64,000 bases of DNA from NCBI RefSeq assembly GCF_026240015.1, contig NZ_JAPIUX010000001.1, forward strand, positions 186,001 through 250,000, given 5' to 3'. The translations under genes were made by a program, and so were the position numbers. The notes below the pieces were generated by a model that was not told where the DNA came from, did no database searches, and saw only the letters and a list, made by a program, of their open reading frames with translations. This document shows positions 44,676 to 54,125 of the stretch, in pieces. Source of the DNA: Acetobacter farinalis (lineage in GTDB: Bacteria; Pseudomonadota; Alphaproteobacteria; Acetobacterales; Acetobacteraceae). Within the stretch, counting starts at the first letter, position 1; each line of letters opens with the position of its first letter.

Positions 44676-45610
44676 GCACGGCGGCACGCGGCACAGATCT
44701 GTTTCTGGAAATGCTGGCGGCTGAACGGGCCGCCGCTCCGAACACTCTGGCCGCGTATACGGCAGATCTGACCTGCTGTGAGGACTCTCTGGCCGCTCAG
44801 GGCGAATCCCTGATGCAGGCCAGTGCCGCCGGTCTGGCGGCGTGGGTGGCGGAGATGGGCCGCAGCGGCCAGTCCCGCCGCACCGTGGCCCGCAGGCTTT
44901 CCTGCATCAAGCAGTTCTATCTGTTTCTGCTGCGTGAAGGGCTGCGGCAGGATAACCCGGCGGCGCATCTGGATGCGCCCCGGCCCGAAGCCTCCCTGCC
45001 GCATTTTCTCTCCGAATCGGAAGTCGTGGCGTTGATTGACGCCTGTGCCGTCCCGCCCGCTGCTTCGGAGGCGAAGCAGCGCCGGGGCCTGGTGGCGCGT
45101 GCGGCGCTGGAACTGCTCTATGCGTCTGGCTTGCGTATTTCAGAACTGCTCTCCCTGCCGCGTGATGCGCTTGCAGGAGAGCGGCAGATGCTGGTGGTGC
45201 GCGGGAAGGGCGGGCGGGAGCGGCTGGTGCCGTTGTCCGCCAGTGCGCGGGAGGCCGCGCAGGCGCTGCTTGCGCAGGACGCCCCCAGAGCCAGCCCGTA
45301 TCTGTTCCCCGGGCGTGACTCGAAAAAACCGCTGACCCGGCAGGCATTTGACAAGATTCTTTATGAGGTCGGGCTTCAAGCCGGGCTGGACCCCACCCGG
45401 CTTTCCCCACATGTGCTGCGGCACTCCTTCGCCACGCACCTGCTGGCGCACGGAGCGGACCTGAGAGCCTTGCAGATGCTGCTTGGGCACGCGGATATCG
45501 CCACCACGCAGATCTATACGCACGTGCAGACTGAGCGGCTGAAACAGGCCGTGGAGTCCTTCCATCCGCTGGCATCGGAGAGGGCCGGGCAGGGTGAAAA
45601 AACAGGTTAA
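44672..45610 (+). CDS. xerD: Tyrosine recombinase XerD-type
   Basis: Site-specific recombinase, probably acting with XerC at dif to resolve chromosome dimers. The 312 residues have an N-terminal SAM-like DNA-binding domain (8-95) and a catalytic domain with the full active set: R155, K179, H247, R250, H273 and nucleophile Y282. The GTG start overlaps the upstream stop. An upstream in-frame extension runs through the Ala/Pro gene in another frame and was rejected. It sits with housekeeping genes (accA, aroKB) and no mobile-element ends, so it is chromosomal XerD rather than an integrase. Confidence 0.92.
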   Translation: MSTAARGTDLFLEMLAAERAAAPNTLAAYTADLTCCEDSLAAQGESLMQASAAGLAAWVAEMGRSGQSRRTVARRLSCIKQFYLFLLREGLRQDNPAAHLDAPRPEASLPHFLSESEVVALIDACAVPPAASEAKQRRGLVARAALELLYASGLRISELLSLPRDALAGERQMLVVRGKGGRERLVPLSASAREAAQALLAQDAPRASPYLFPGRDSKKPLTRQAFDKILYEVGLQAGLDPTRLSPHVLRHSFATHLLAHGADLRALQMLLGHADIATTQIYTHVQTERLKQAVESFHPLASERAGQGEKTG

Positions 45611-45670
45611 ACGACACACCATGCACGAAGTGGCTTGGTTTTACGTGTGACTGTGCTATCCGCTTGGCCC

Positions 45671-46627
45671 ATGCGTCAGTTCCTGGATTTCGAGAAGCCC
45701 GTCGCCGAACTTGAAAACAAGATCGACGAGCTGCGTCAAATGACCGACCCCGACGGGGTCAATATCGCCGAAGAAACAGCCCGCCTTTCAGAAAAGGCGG
45801 AGAAGCATCTTCGTGCCATTTATGCCAAGCTCACGCCCTGGCAGAAGGTGCAGGTGGCGCGCCATGCGCAGCGCCCGCACGCACAGGACTATATCAACGC
45901 CCTGCTGACCGAATTCACCCCTCTGGCGGGTGACCGGCTGTATGCGGATGATAAAGCCATTGTTGGCGGCATAGGCCGCTTTGATGGCCAGCCTGTGGTG
46001 GTGATTGGTACGGAACGTGGTTCCGACCTTGAAACCCGCCTGTCCCATAATTTTGGCATGGCCCGGCCGGAAGGATACCGGAAGGCCCAGCGGCTGATGA
46101 AGCTGGCTGGCCGTTTCAACCTGCCGATTCTGACCTTTATCGATACCGCGGGCGCATGGCCCGGTATTGATGCCGAGCAGCGCGGGCAGGCTGAAGCCAT
46201 TGCCCGCTCCATTGAAGTCTGTCTGGAAGCCCCGGTGCCGCTGATTGCCACCGTGATTGGTGAAGGCGGCTCAGGCGGGGCGGTGGCTCTGGGGGCCGGG
46301 GACCGGGTGATGATGCTGGAACATGCCATCTACTCCGTGATTTCTCCCGAAGCGTGCGCCTCCATCCTGTGGCGTGACCCCAAGCAGGCCAGCACTGCGG
46401 CGGAAACGCTGCGGCTGACCGCGCAGGATCTCTCCCGCCTCGGGCTGATTGACCGGATTATTCCGGAACCGGTGGGTGGCGCGCAGCGTGACCCGCAGGC
46501 GGCTCTTGCATCCGTGCATGATGCTCTGGCTGAAGAACTGAAAGCACTTCTGCCGCTGGCTCCGGCGCGGCTGAAGGAACTGCGGCGCGAGAAATTTCTC
46601 GCCATGGGGCGTGAGAACCTGTCCTGA
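45671..46627 (+). CDS. accA: Acetyl-CoA carboxylase carboxyltransferase subunit alpha
   Basis: Alpha half of the carboxyltransferase that makes malonyl-CoA for fatty-acid synthesis. The 318 residues start MRQFLDFEKPVAELE, typical of the family, and contain HAQRPHAQDYI, NFGMARPEGYRKA, FIDTAGAWPGIDAEQRGQ and IGEGGSGGAVAL. The ATG at 45671 matches the conserved start; a 12-residue extension upstream is unlikely. It follows xerD by 60 bases. The stop codon lies inside a small hairpin (46618-46636) that may be a weak terminator. Confidence 0.97.
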   Translation: MRQFLDFEKPVAELENKIDELRQMTDPDGVNIAEETARLSEKAEKHLRAIYAKLTPWQKVQVARHAQRPHAQDYINALLTEFTPLAGDRLYADDKAIVGGIGRFDGQPVVVIGTERGSDLETRLSHNFGMARPEGYRKAQRLMKLAGRFNLPILTFIDTAGAWPGIDAEQRGQAEAIARSIEVCLEAPVPLIATVIGEGGSGGAVALGAGDRVMMLEHAIYSVISPEACASILWRDPKQASTAAETLRLTAQDLSRLGLIDRIIPEPVGGAQRDPQAALASVHDALAEELKALLPLAPARLKELRREKFLAMGRENLS

Positions 46628-46654
46628 GCGGACAGGCCTCACCGGTCCCGATTT

Positions 46655-47410
46655 TCAGGGCGGCAGCTCCCCTTCCACGGGAGCGCCGCCTTTTTCTTTG
46701 AGCAGCTCATAAATAGCCTGCGCGGCCTTTTCCACGGCGTCCCTGTCCTGTCCTTTGGCGACAAGAGCCACGCCCTTGCGGCCATCGTCCCGATGGAACG
46801 GGTAAGACCCGAGATCCAGATCGGGAAACCTGTTCTGAATGGCCTCCAGCCCATCGGCCAGCGCGCCTTCAAACAGGGATGTCGTGTGCCATGTGCGGGA
46901 GAAGACCGGGGCTCCCTGCTTCAGGGTCGGGGCGAGGGCTTCAAACATGGCCCGCATAATTCGGGGCACCCCGGCCATGACATGCACATTGCCTATGCTG
47001 AAACCCGGCGCGATGGACACCGCATTGGGGATGGGCGTTGCGCCGCGTGGCAGTTTGGCCATGCGCTGGCGGGCAGTATTGAAATTTTCCGCGCCAAAAT
47101 GCGCCTCCAGCAGCGCGAAGGTGGGGGGATGAATTTCCCACGGCACACCGAACGCTTCGGCTATGCAGGGGGAGGTGATGTCATCATGCGTGGGGCCGAT
47201 GCCACCGGTGGTGAAGACTTCATCAAACCGGGCGCGGAGTTCCGTCACGGTTTCCACAATGGTTGTGCGGATATCCGGAATAACGCGGATTTCCCGCAGG
47301 GGGATGCCCAGTTCGCCCAGCCGTGTGGCCAGAAACTGAATGTTGTCATCGCGGGTGCGGCCGGAGAGAATCTCATTGCCAATCAGGATAAGCGCTGCGG
47401 TGCGACGCAT
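46655..47410 (-). CDS. CinA N-terminal / MoCF-like molybdopterin-binding domain protein
   Basis: A 251-residue stand-alone competence-damage/molybdopterin-binding (MoCF_biosynth) domain protein. It has LILIGNEILSGRTRDDN near the start, TTGGIGPTHDDITSPCIAEAFG (about 69-90) and IGNVHVMAGVPRIM. It lacks the C-terminal CinA nicotinamide-nucleotide amidase domain. Members of this type are annotated as competence/damage-inducible protein A-like, and their biological role is unclear. Convergent with accA, divergent from the LysRS gene. Confidence 0.87.
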   Translation of the reverse strand: MRRTAALILIGNEILSGRTRDDNIQFLATRLGELGIPLREIRVIPDIRTTIVETVTELRARFDEVFTTGGIGPTHDDITSPCIAEAFGVPWEIHPPTFALLEAHFGAENFNTARQRMAKLPRGATPIPNAVSIAPGFSIGNVHVMAGVPRIMRAMFEALAPTLKQGAPVFSRTWHTTSLFEGALADGLEAIQNRFPDLDLGSYPFHRDDGRKGVALVAKGQDRDAVEKAAQAIYELLKEKGGAPVEGELPP

Positions 47411-47575
47411 GAAAAACCGGTCCTTTCAGCGTGGTCCCGTGGGTGGGAGCAAGCGGCTTGAGGGAAAATGAAGCCCTGTTTGCTCGCGGTCAATGGCCTG
47501 GGAAGCCAGCGGGAGAGGGCCGGAGTGCGTGTTTATGGATTGACCGGGAGCGGTGCAGTTCATAGCTTCCCCCGC

Positions 47576-49198
47576 ATGTCCGAAAACCGCACATCTTCCG
47601 AACCCGTTCTTCCCCGCGCCTGGCCTTTTGAGGAGGCGCGAAAGCTTGCCGAGCATGTGACTGCGCGTGCGGCGTCCAAACCTGATATGGCGGCTGCTCC
47701 CGCGCTGCTGGAAACCGGCTATGGGCCGTCCGGCCTGCCGCATATCGGCACTTTTGGGGAAGTGGCCCGCACATCCTGGGTCCGCCAGGCCTATACGGCG
47801 CTGACAGGTCGCCCGACCCGCCTGCTGGCGTTTTCGGATGATATGGATGCCCTGCGCAAGGTGCCGGACAATGTGCCGAACCGCGAGATGCTGGAAAAAT
47901 ACATCGGTCAGCCGCTCTCCCGTGTGCCGGACCCGTTCGGCACGCACGAGTCGTTTGCCGCGCATAACAATGCCCGCCTGTGCAGTTTTCTGGACAGTTT
48001 CGGGTTTGACTACGAATTTGCCTCTTCCACCCTCTATTACACTTCTGGCCGGTTTGATGCCGCGCTGAAGCGTGTGCTGGAAGTGCATGACGAGATTCTG
48101 GCGGTCATCCTGCCGACACTCGGGCCGGACCGCCGTGCGACCTATTCGCCCGTTCTGCCGCTGCACCCCCGCACGGGTGAGGTGATGCAGGTGAAGATGG
48201 ATGCCATTGATGCCGCGGCAGGCACGGTCCGCTGGACCGATGCGGACGGTGAAACCTTTGAAACACCGGTCACGGGCGGTCATGCCAAAATGCAGTGGAA
48301 GGCCGACTGGGCCATGCGCTGGTATGCTCTGGGCGTTGACTATGAAATGTCCGGCAAGGATCTGATTGACAGTGTGCGCCTCTCAGGCCGCATTTGCAGC
48401 ATTCTGGGGGGCACACCGCCCGCAGGCCTGACCTATGAGCTGTTTCTGGATGAAAACGGCCAGAAAATTTCCAAATCCAAGGGCAATGGTCTCTCGGTGG
48501 AGGAATGGCTGCGCTATGCGCCGCCGGAAAGCCTTGGCCAGTTTATGTTCAATCAGCCCCAGCGCGCCAAGCGCCTGTTTTTTGATGTGATCCCCAAAAC
48601 GGCGGATGACTATCTGGCTCATGTGGAAAAGGCGAAAGCCCTTCAGGGCGAGAACAGTGAGAGTGCGGACCTGAAGGCCAACCCGGCATGGTTCATTCAT
48701 AAAGGGCTGATTCCCGCAGATGCGGGCAGCCCGGTGCCGTTTGGCATGCTGCTGAATCTGGCCAGCGTGGCCAATGCGGAAACGCCGGAAGTGCTGTGGG
48801 GCTTCATCCGGCGGTATGATGCCTCCGTCTCCCCCGAAAGCCACCCGATGCTGGCGTGCCTCGTGCGCCACGCCATTGCCTATTATGTGGATTTCGTGCG
48901 GCCTGCCAAAACCTTCCGCGCACCCACGGATCAGGAACGCGCGGCGCTGGTGGATCTGGCCGAAACCCTGCGCGGGTACACCGGTGAGGCCTCCGATGCC
49001 GCAACCTTGCAGAATCTGGTATTCGAAATTGGCAAGCGGCATGCGTTCGAGCCGCTGCGGAACTGGTTCGGGTGCCTGTATGAAGTGCTGTTGGGCCAGA
49101 AGGAAGGCCCGCGCTTTGGCGGCTTTGTGGCCCTCTATGGCGTGACAGAAACGGTTGCGCTGATTGAAGCCGCACTGCTGCGAGAGCCTCAGGCTTAA
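47576..49198 (+). CDS. lysK: Class I lysyl-tRNA synthetase (archaeal type)
   Basis: Charges tRNA-Lys using a class I fold, as in archaea and many alphaproteobacteria, instead of the class II LysS. The 540 residues carry the HIGH equivalent PSGLPHIGT (51-59) and KMSKS equivalent KISKSKG (297-303). The C-terminal anticodon-binding region is helical. The ATG at 47576 gives the family-typical N-terminus. The mprF-like gene begins 19 bases downstream, so the two are probably cotranscribed; MprF enzymes use lysyl-tRNA as donor. Confidence 0.95.
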   Translation: MSENRTSSEPVLPRAWPFEEARKLAEHVTARAASKPDMAAAPALLETGYGPSGLPHIGTFGEVARTSWVRQAYTALTGRPTRLLAFSDDMDALRKVPDNVPNREMLEKYIGQPLSRVPDPFGTHESFAAHNNARLCSFLDSFGFDYEFASSTLYYTSGRFDAALKRVLEVHDEILAVILPTLGPDRRATYSPVLPLHPRTGEVMQVKMDAIDAAAGTVRWTDADGETFETPVTGGHAKMQWKADWAMRWYALGVDYEMSGKDLIDSVRLSGRICSILGGTPPAGLTYELFLDENGQKISKSKGNGLSVEEWLRYAPPESLGQFMFNQPQRAKRLFFDVIPKTADDYLAHVEKAKALQGENSESADLKANPAWFIHKGLIPADAGSPVPFGMLLNLASVANAETPEVLWGFIRRYDASVSPESHPMLACLVRHAIAYYVDFVRPAKTFRAPTDQERAALVDLAETLRGYTGEASDAATLQNLVFEIGKRHAFEPLRNWFGCLYEVLLGQKEGPRFGGFVALYGVTETVALIEAALLREPQA

Positions 49199-49217
49199 AC
49201 GCGGGAGTCTTGTCTCC

Positions 49218-51290
49218 ATGGTGAAGAACGTGTCGTCATCACCGCAGAGAGAGGTGCCCGGACTGCCTCCGGAGAGACCGTGGTGGCAGCGGTGCCTGAA
49301 GCATCTGCCTCATCTTCTGGGGCTGCTGCTGATGGTGGCTGCCATCGGGGTGGTGCAGCATGAACTGCGCCATCTGCGGCTTGCCGATATCAAGGAAGCC
49401 ATGATGGCCATCCCCCCCCGCCAGCTCTGGCTGGGGGTGGGCTGCACGTTCCTTTCCTATTTTGTCCTGTCCTTTTATGACCGGCTTGCCGTCATGCAGG
49501 TCGGCTACCGGCAGATCCCCTTCCGGCGCACGGCGTTCGCGGCATTCTGCTCTTATGTGCTCTCCCACAATCTCGGCTTTTCAGCTGTGTCTGGCGCTGC
49601 GGTGCGCTACCGGCTCTACCGGAACTGGGGGGTAGGCTCTTTTGCCATAGCGCAGATTATCGCCTTCTGTTCGGCCACGTATCTGCTGGGCGCGGCTGTG
49701 CTGATTGGTGGCGTGCTGGTGTGGAAGCCGCAGGTTATTCCCATGGCGGGCTCCCATGTGCCGCCGCTGGTGCTCACGCTGGCCGGTGTGCTGTTGTGGC
49801 TGGGCGTGCTGGCGTATATCGGCATGGCCTTCCGGGTGCGGACCTGCAGCATGCGCAAATGGACGGTTGACCTGCCATCCCCCCGGATGGCCGTGATGCA
49901 GACTGTGGTGGCCGCGGCGGATGTGGCGGCCACGGCGGCCATTGCCTATGTGCTTCTGCCGCCGGGTGTGGGGGTGGATTACCCGTCCTTTCTGGCAATC
50001 TATATTGCCTCCTACACTGCCGGGCTGATTGCCAGCGTGCCGGGTGGGCTTGGCGTGTTTGATGGCATGATGCTGCTGGCGCTGGGGCCGTATATGCCTG
50101 CGCCGCAAATTCTGGGTGTGGTGCTCATTTTCCGGCTGTTTTACTACATTATTCCACTGTTTATGGCGGGGGTGATGTTCGCCGGGCATGAGCTGTTCCT
50201 GCGTGGGGATGACGCGCTGGCACGGAAGAAAAGACGTAAGCAGAAAAACGTCAGCGCCGTGCGTATCCGCCCCAGTCAGGTGGTGCGCGAGAGCGAGGCC
50301 GATTTTTCCGTGGCGGTGGCAACCGGAACAGTCTCTCTGTGCGGCCTGATGCTGATCTGCCTCGTGCTGCTGGACCCCGTGCCCAAGCTCGGTGTGGTGC
50401 AGGGGCTGTTTTTTTCAGCGGCCGGGTCTGTCAGCAATTACCTTCTCTCCCTGATGGGCGTTGCGCTGATTGGTCTGGCTATTGGTCTCTCACAGCGTGT
50501 CACTCTGGCGTGGCGCGGGACACTGGTGCTGCTGGTGACAGCGGCGGTGCTGACCTTCCTGCGTGGCAATACGGTGCTGGTGCCGGTCATGCTGGGGCTT
50601 TCCGCGTTTCTGGTTGCCCCCTTCCGGGCCTGCTATTACCGGCGCTCCCGCCTGTTGAGTGAACCGCTTTCAACTTCCACGCTGCTCTACCTGTTGCTGC
50701 TGTTCGCGTGCGTGGTGGCGCTGGCAAACCGGCATGGGGCGGGAAGCTGGTGGCAGATGGTGTTTGTCTTCCCCTCATCGGGTGCGGTCCGCTGGACCAT
50801 TGCTCTGGCTGTGCTGCTGGCACTGGTTGTGATCGGCCGGCTGATGTGGCCGGGGCGGGTTACTGTTCGCCCGTGGGATGAGGCCGCCTATGCGCAGTAC
50901 CTCACGCTGGATCATGCCCTGCCATGCGTGCAGGATTTTCACCCTGAAGGGTTTGTGACAGGCGAAACTGGTGAGGCCGTGATTCCCGTCTGCCGCCGTG
51001 GCGAGTTTCTTGTAGGGCTGGGAGACCCGGCCGGAGAACAGGAAGATAGCGTGTCCGCCATCTGGCGCCTGCGCGATCTGGCGCTGCAGGAAGGCATCAA
51101 GCCTGTTTTCTGGAAGGTGGGAAGCGCGTTTTTGCGTATTTATGACGATATTGGCCAAAGTGTCTGGCCGATGGAGGATGGCACGGGGCTGCATTTCTGC
51201 TATCCGGCGGAAGACATTGCTCTCGCCTCCAGGTTTTTTGCCACCTATAAGAACGGTAGAGAGACGTCTCCGGCATCCGCCGGGCAATAA
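49218..51290 (+). CDS. MprF-like membrane protein with truncated synthase domain
   Basis: A 690-residue protein. Residues ~20-540 form about 13-14 membrane segments of the lysylphosphatidylglycerol flippase type (GYRQIPFRRTAFAAFCSYVLSHNLG; SGAAVRYRLY; ASVPGGLGVFDGMML). The soluble C-terminus (about 555-690) begins like the aminoacyl-phosphatidylglycerol synthase domain (TLDHALPCVQDF, FLVGLGDPAG, IKPVFWKVG) but stops where the second GNAT half should start; full MprF is about 850 residues. No frameshift remnant is visible downstream. It may flip lipids without synthesising them, or the family may be a shorter variant. Probably cotranscribed with lysK. Confidence 0.8.
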   Translation: MVKNVSSSPQREVPGLPPERPWWQRCLKHLPHLLGLLLMVAAIGVVQHELRHLRLADIKEAMMAIPPRQLWLGVGCTFLSYFVLSFYDRLAVMQVGYRQIPFRRTAFAAFCSYVLSHNLGFSAVSGAAVRYRLYRNWGVGSFAIAQIIAFCSATYLLGAAVLIGGVLVWKPQVIPMAGSHVPPLVLTLAGVLLWLGVLAYIGMAFRVRTCSMRKWTVDLPSPRMAVMQTVVAAADVAATAAIAYVLLPPGVGVDYPSFLAIYIASYTAGLIASVPGGLGVFDGMMLLALGPYMPAPQILGVVLIFRLFYYIIPLFMAGVMFAGHELFLRGDDALARKKRRKQKNVSAVRIRPSQVVRESEADFSVAVATGTVSLCGLMLICLVLLDPVPKLGVVQGLFFSAAGSVSNYLLSLMGVALIGLAIGLSQRVTLAWRGTLVLLVTAAVLTFLRGNTVLVPVMLGLSAFLVAPFRACYYRRSRLLSEPLSTSTLLYLLLLFACVVALANRHGAGSWWQMVFVFPSSGAVRWTIALAVLLALVVIGRLMWPGRVTVRPWDEAAYAQYLTLDHALPCVQDFHPEGFVTGETGEAVIPVCRRGEFLVGLGDPAGEQEDSVSAIWRLRDLALQEGIKPVFWKVGSAFLRIYDDIGQSVWPMEDGTGLHFCYPAEDIALASRFFATYKNGRETSPASAGQ

Positions 51291-51360
51291 ATTTTATGTG
51301 CCGGGTTTCGGAGGCGCTGTTCAGGTGCTTTCTCAGAAGCCGGCTTTGCTGGGTACGTGC

Positions 51361-52089
51361 ATGTCGGCTGATTTTACTGCCTCGTTGTTCAGCGGAGGGG
51401 CTGCCCGTGTGGCAACAACCTCTTTCCTGCTGTCCTTTCCGGCACTTTTCTCCATTGTAAACCCGTTCGGGGCGTCGCTGATTTTTGCGCAAGCCACGGC
51501 TGGCCGTTCCCGTGGTGAGATTTTTGCGTTGGCGCGGCTGGTGGCCTTTTACTCCTTCGTCCTGATGGTGGTGTCCATCTGGTGCGGCGGGAAGGTGCTG
51601 GTGTTTTTCGGCGTGACCTTGAACGCCCTGCGCGTTGCGGGCGGAACGGTGGTGGCCGTTCGGGCGTGGGGGCTGCTGCAAACCCCGGAAAGTATTGAAG
51701 CGCAAAAGGAAAAGCAGGCTCTTCAGGGTGGCAAGACCGTGCGCTCTCCCAACTGGTCTGATGCCGCGTTTTTTCCGCTGGCCATGCCGTTCACCGTGGG
51801 GCCGGGGACCATTGCCGTGGCCATTGCACTGGGTTCGGGGTGCCCGCCGGGTGAGCCGTTTCTGGCGTATGAAGGGGGTATTACCTTCGCGGCGGTGTGC
51901 GTGGTGCTGATTGTCTGGGCGACCTATGCCGGCTCAGAAACACTGGTGTCCATGCTGGGTGTGACCGGAACCCGTATTGTCAGCCGTATGGCCGCTCTCG
52001 TGCTGCTGTGTATTGGCGTGCAGATTCTGGCCTCCGGTGTGCAGGGGTTTGCTGTGGACATGTGGCACCACATCAAGGCTTCAGGCTGA
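51361..52089 (+). CDS. MarC-family membrane protein
   Basis: A 242-residue inner-membrane protein of the MarC/UPF0056 family with about six hydrophobic segments. Typical motifs are FPALFSIVNPFGASLIFAQ near the start and FFPLAMPFTVGPGTIAVAI in the middle; the family has no proven function despite the multiple-antibiotic-resistance name. The ATG at 51361 fits the family start; the longer frame upstream lies over the mprF-like end. It follows that gene by 70 bases and is closed by a strong terminator. Confidence 0.9.
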   Translation: MSADFTASLFSGGAARVATTSFLLSFPALFSIVNPFGASLIFAQATAGRSRGEIFALARLVAFYSFVLMVVSIWCGGKVLVFFGVTLNALRVAGGTVVAVRAWGLLQTPESIEAQKEKQALQGGKTVRSPNWSDAAFFPLAMPFTVGPGTIAVAIALGSGCPPGEPFLAYEGGITFAAVCVVLIVWATYAGSETLVSMLGVTGTRIVSRMAALVLLCIGVQILASGVQGFAVDMWHHIKASG

Positions 52090-52130
52090 GGCGAAAATCC
52101 GGGCCGGGTTTTCTCCGTCCGGGGTTTGTG

Positions 52131-52166
52131 AGGGCAGGCGGCACAGGAGCCGCGCTGCCCTTTTTT
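52131..52166 (+). terminator. Terminator of marC gene
   Basis: The GC-rich hairpin GGGCAGGCGGC/GCCGCGCTGCCC (one mismatch) is followed directly by TTTTTT, between marC and the convergent rlmJ. Confidence 0.85.
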
Positions 52167-52170
52167 GTGT

Positions 52171-52992
52171 CTATTCGGCGGTAATCCGCGTTACCGTGGC
52201 ATCCTGCGCATGCAGCAGGGTTTTCAGCCGGTTGAGCTGGGCCGTAGCCTGTTCCGCAAATCCATAAGGCGGGTTGATGACAACCAGCCCCGCGCCGTTC
52301 AGGCGGTCCGGGTCCACAGGTTTGCGCATCAGCAGTGCAGCCGCCAGAACATCAGGCACTTCGGCCTCCTGCAGGGCGGTATGGAACGCCCGGACAGGTG
52401 TGCGGTGCTTGATCGGGTACCAGATGGCAATAACACCGGTGGGGAAGCGCGTGCGGATGGTGTGCACGGCGTCTGTCAGCCGGTTGAACTCGCCGGGTTC
52501 CTCAAAGGGCGGATCAATCAGAACCAGACCGCGTTTGGCCGTTTTGGGGGGCAGCAGGGCACGCAGGGCCTCATACCCATCGCGCTCATGCACAAACACG
52601 TTCGGGGTGCGGGTAAACAGGCCGTAGAGCTTGCGCTTGTCCTCCGGGTGCTTCTCGCAGCACAGCAGTTCATCCTGCGGGCGGAGCATCAGGGCGGTAA
52701 GAAGCGGGGAGCCGGGATAGATACGGGGGCCACCGGCCTGTTTCACCAGATCCAGCCAAGGGGCGAGGGGGCTTTCCGGCCCTTCTCCCTCCAGCAGGCC
52801 AAAGCCCGTTTTCCATTCCTGTGTTTTTTCCGCTTCCTCGCTGGTCAGGTCATACCGGCCAAGGCCGGCATGTGTGTCCAGCACCATGAACGGGCTGGGT
52901 TTGCGCAGAAAATGGCCGAGCAGCGAGACCAGAAGCGCATGCTTCATGCAGTCCGCAAAGTTTCCGGCGTGGAAGGCGTGGCGATAGTTCAT
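52171..52992 (-). CDS. rlmJ: 23S rRNA (adenine(2030)-N6)-methyltransferase RlmJ
   Basis: Methylates A2030 of 23S rRNA. The 273 residues begin MNYRHAFHAGNFADCMKH, the hallmark of the family. The catalytic motif DPPFE lies near residue 160 and NPPYGF near 247. The ATG overlaps the tsaD stop (ATGA), so tsaD-rlmJ form an operon of two translation-related RNA-modification genes. Convergent with marC. Confidence 0.95.
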   Translation of the reverse strand: MNYRHAFHAGNFADCMKHALLVSLLGHFLRKPSPFMVLDTHAGLGRYDLTSEEAEKTQEWKTGFGLLEGEGPESPLAPWLDLVKQAGGPRIYPGSPLLTALMLRPQDELLCCEKHPEDKRKLYGLFTRTPNVFVHERDGYEALRALLPPKTAKRGLVLIDPPFEEPGEFNRLTDAVHTIRTRFPTGVIAIWYPIKHRTPVRAFHTALQEAEVPDVLAAALLMRKPVDPDRLNGAGLVVINPPYGFAEQATAQLNRLKTLLHAQDATVTRITAE

Positions 52993-54125
52993 GCAATACT
53001 CTCTAGCGGGGCGAAGCGGCTGGCCATGTCTTCCAGTGGCCAGCGGGGGCGGGGGCGCGTGGTGCTGTCTTCCGGCTGGGGCAGGCCCAGTGCGGCGGCT
53101 TCCCGGCAGGTTTCAAGGGCCGCCCAGCCGACCATCACGGCGTTATCCGTGCACAGGCGCAGTGGCGGGGCGGCAAAGCGGAGGCCGGCACCTGCCGCCA
53201 CCTGCTCCAGCCGGGCGCGCAGCACGCTATTGGCGGCCACACCGCCTGCGGCCACCAGCAGGCTGGCTTCGGGCATCATATGCAGGGCGTTGGTAATGCG
53301 GTCTGCCACCACATCAGCCACGGCCTGCTGGAAGGAGGCGGCAAGATCCGCCGCGAACTGGTGCGGCAGAGGGTCTTGACCATACGGGGCCAGCTTCTGG
53401 GAAAGGGCTGTTTTCAGGCCGGAGAAGGAGAAATCGCACCCCGCGCGGCCCATCAGCGGGCGGGGCAGGGGGATAGCGTTCGGGTTGCCCGCCAGAGCCA
53501 GCTTTTCCAGTGCCGGGCCACCGGGCCAGCCAAGGCCGAGCATCTTGGCAACCTTGTCGAACGCTTCTCCCGCAGCATCATCAATCGTGCCGCCCAGCTT
53601 GCGGTATCGGCCAACGCCGTCCACCGCAATGCACTGGCAGTGGCCACCCGAGACAAGCAGCAGAAGGTATGGGAAGGCCGCGCCATCGGGCACAAGCCCC
53701 GGCAGGCGGGCTGTCAGCGCATGGGCTTCCACATGATTGACGGCAACAAAGGGCTTCCCGAGTGAAAGCGCCAGCCCCTTGGCGAAGCTGGCCCCCACAA
53801 TCAGGCCACCAATCAGCCCCGGCCCGGTGCTGGCGGCTACAAAACCAATCTCCTGCGGTGTCATGCCCGCCGCGTCCAGCGTGGCCTGTACGAGCCCGGG
53901 CAGCAGGGCCAGATGGGCGCGGGCGGCAATTTCCGGCACCACACCGCCAAATTCCGCATGCCCGTCCTGAGACACGATTTTTTGAGCCAGACACACGCCC
54001 TCGGCAGAGAGAATGGCGCAGGCAGTTTCATCGCAGGACGATTCGATGGCTAGAACCGGGCCGCCTGCAAACCCCTGTGCGGGGCCAGATACAGGGCTGT
54101 TTTTCTGCGTGTTCCCATCTGTCAT
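52989..54125 (-). CDS. tsaD: tRNA N6-threonylcarbamoyladenosine (t6A37) transferase TsaD
   Basis: Catalytic subunit that adds threonylcarbamoyl to A37 of ANN-decoding tRNAs. The 378 residues include LAIESSCDETACAIL near 25, the metal-binding HVEAH motif, LLLVSGGHCQ, GRAGCDFSFSGLKTA and VAAGGVAANSVLR. The ATG at 54125 was chosen over one 15 codons upstream because the conserved core begins soon after. Divergent from hemC across a 173-base spacer. Confidence 0.96.
   Translation of the reverse strand: MTDGNTQKNSPVSGPAQGFAGGPVLAIESSCDETACAILSAEGVCLAQKIVSQDGHAEFGGVVPEIAARAHLALLPGLVQATLDAAGMTPQEIGFVAASTGPGLIGGLIVGASFAKGLALSLGKPFVAVNHVEAHALTARLPGLVPDGAAFPYLLLLVSGGHCQCIAVDGVGRYRKLGGTIDDAAGEAFDKVAKMLGLGWPGGPALEKLALAGNPNAIPLPRPLMGRAGCDFSFSGLKTALSQKLAPYGQDPLPHQFAADLAASFQQAVADVVADRITNALHMMPEASLLVAAGGVAANSVLRARLEQVAAGAGLRFAAPPLRLCTDNAVMVGWAALETCREAAALGLPQPEDSTTRPRPRWPLEDMASRFAPLESIA

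Noticed and set aside
44672..45610. XerD-type gene as a phage or island integrase
   Set aside because: No tRNA, att-like repeats, phage genes or composition change nearby; sequence features and neighbours fit chromosomal XerD.
49164..51290. Frameshifted full-length mprF
   Set aside because: I looked for a continuing synthase domain in other frames after 51290 and found only the marC gene and its leader.
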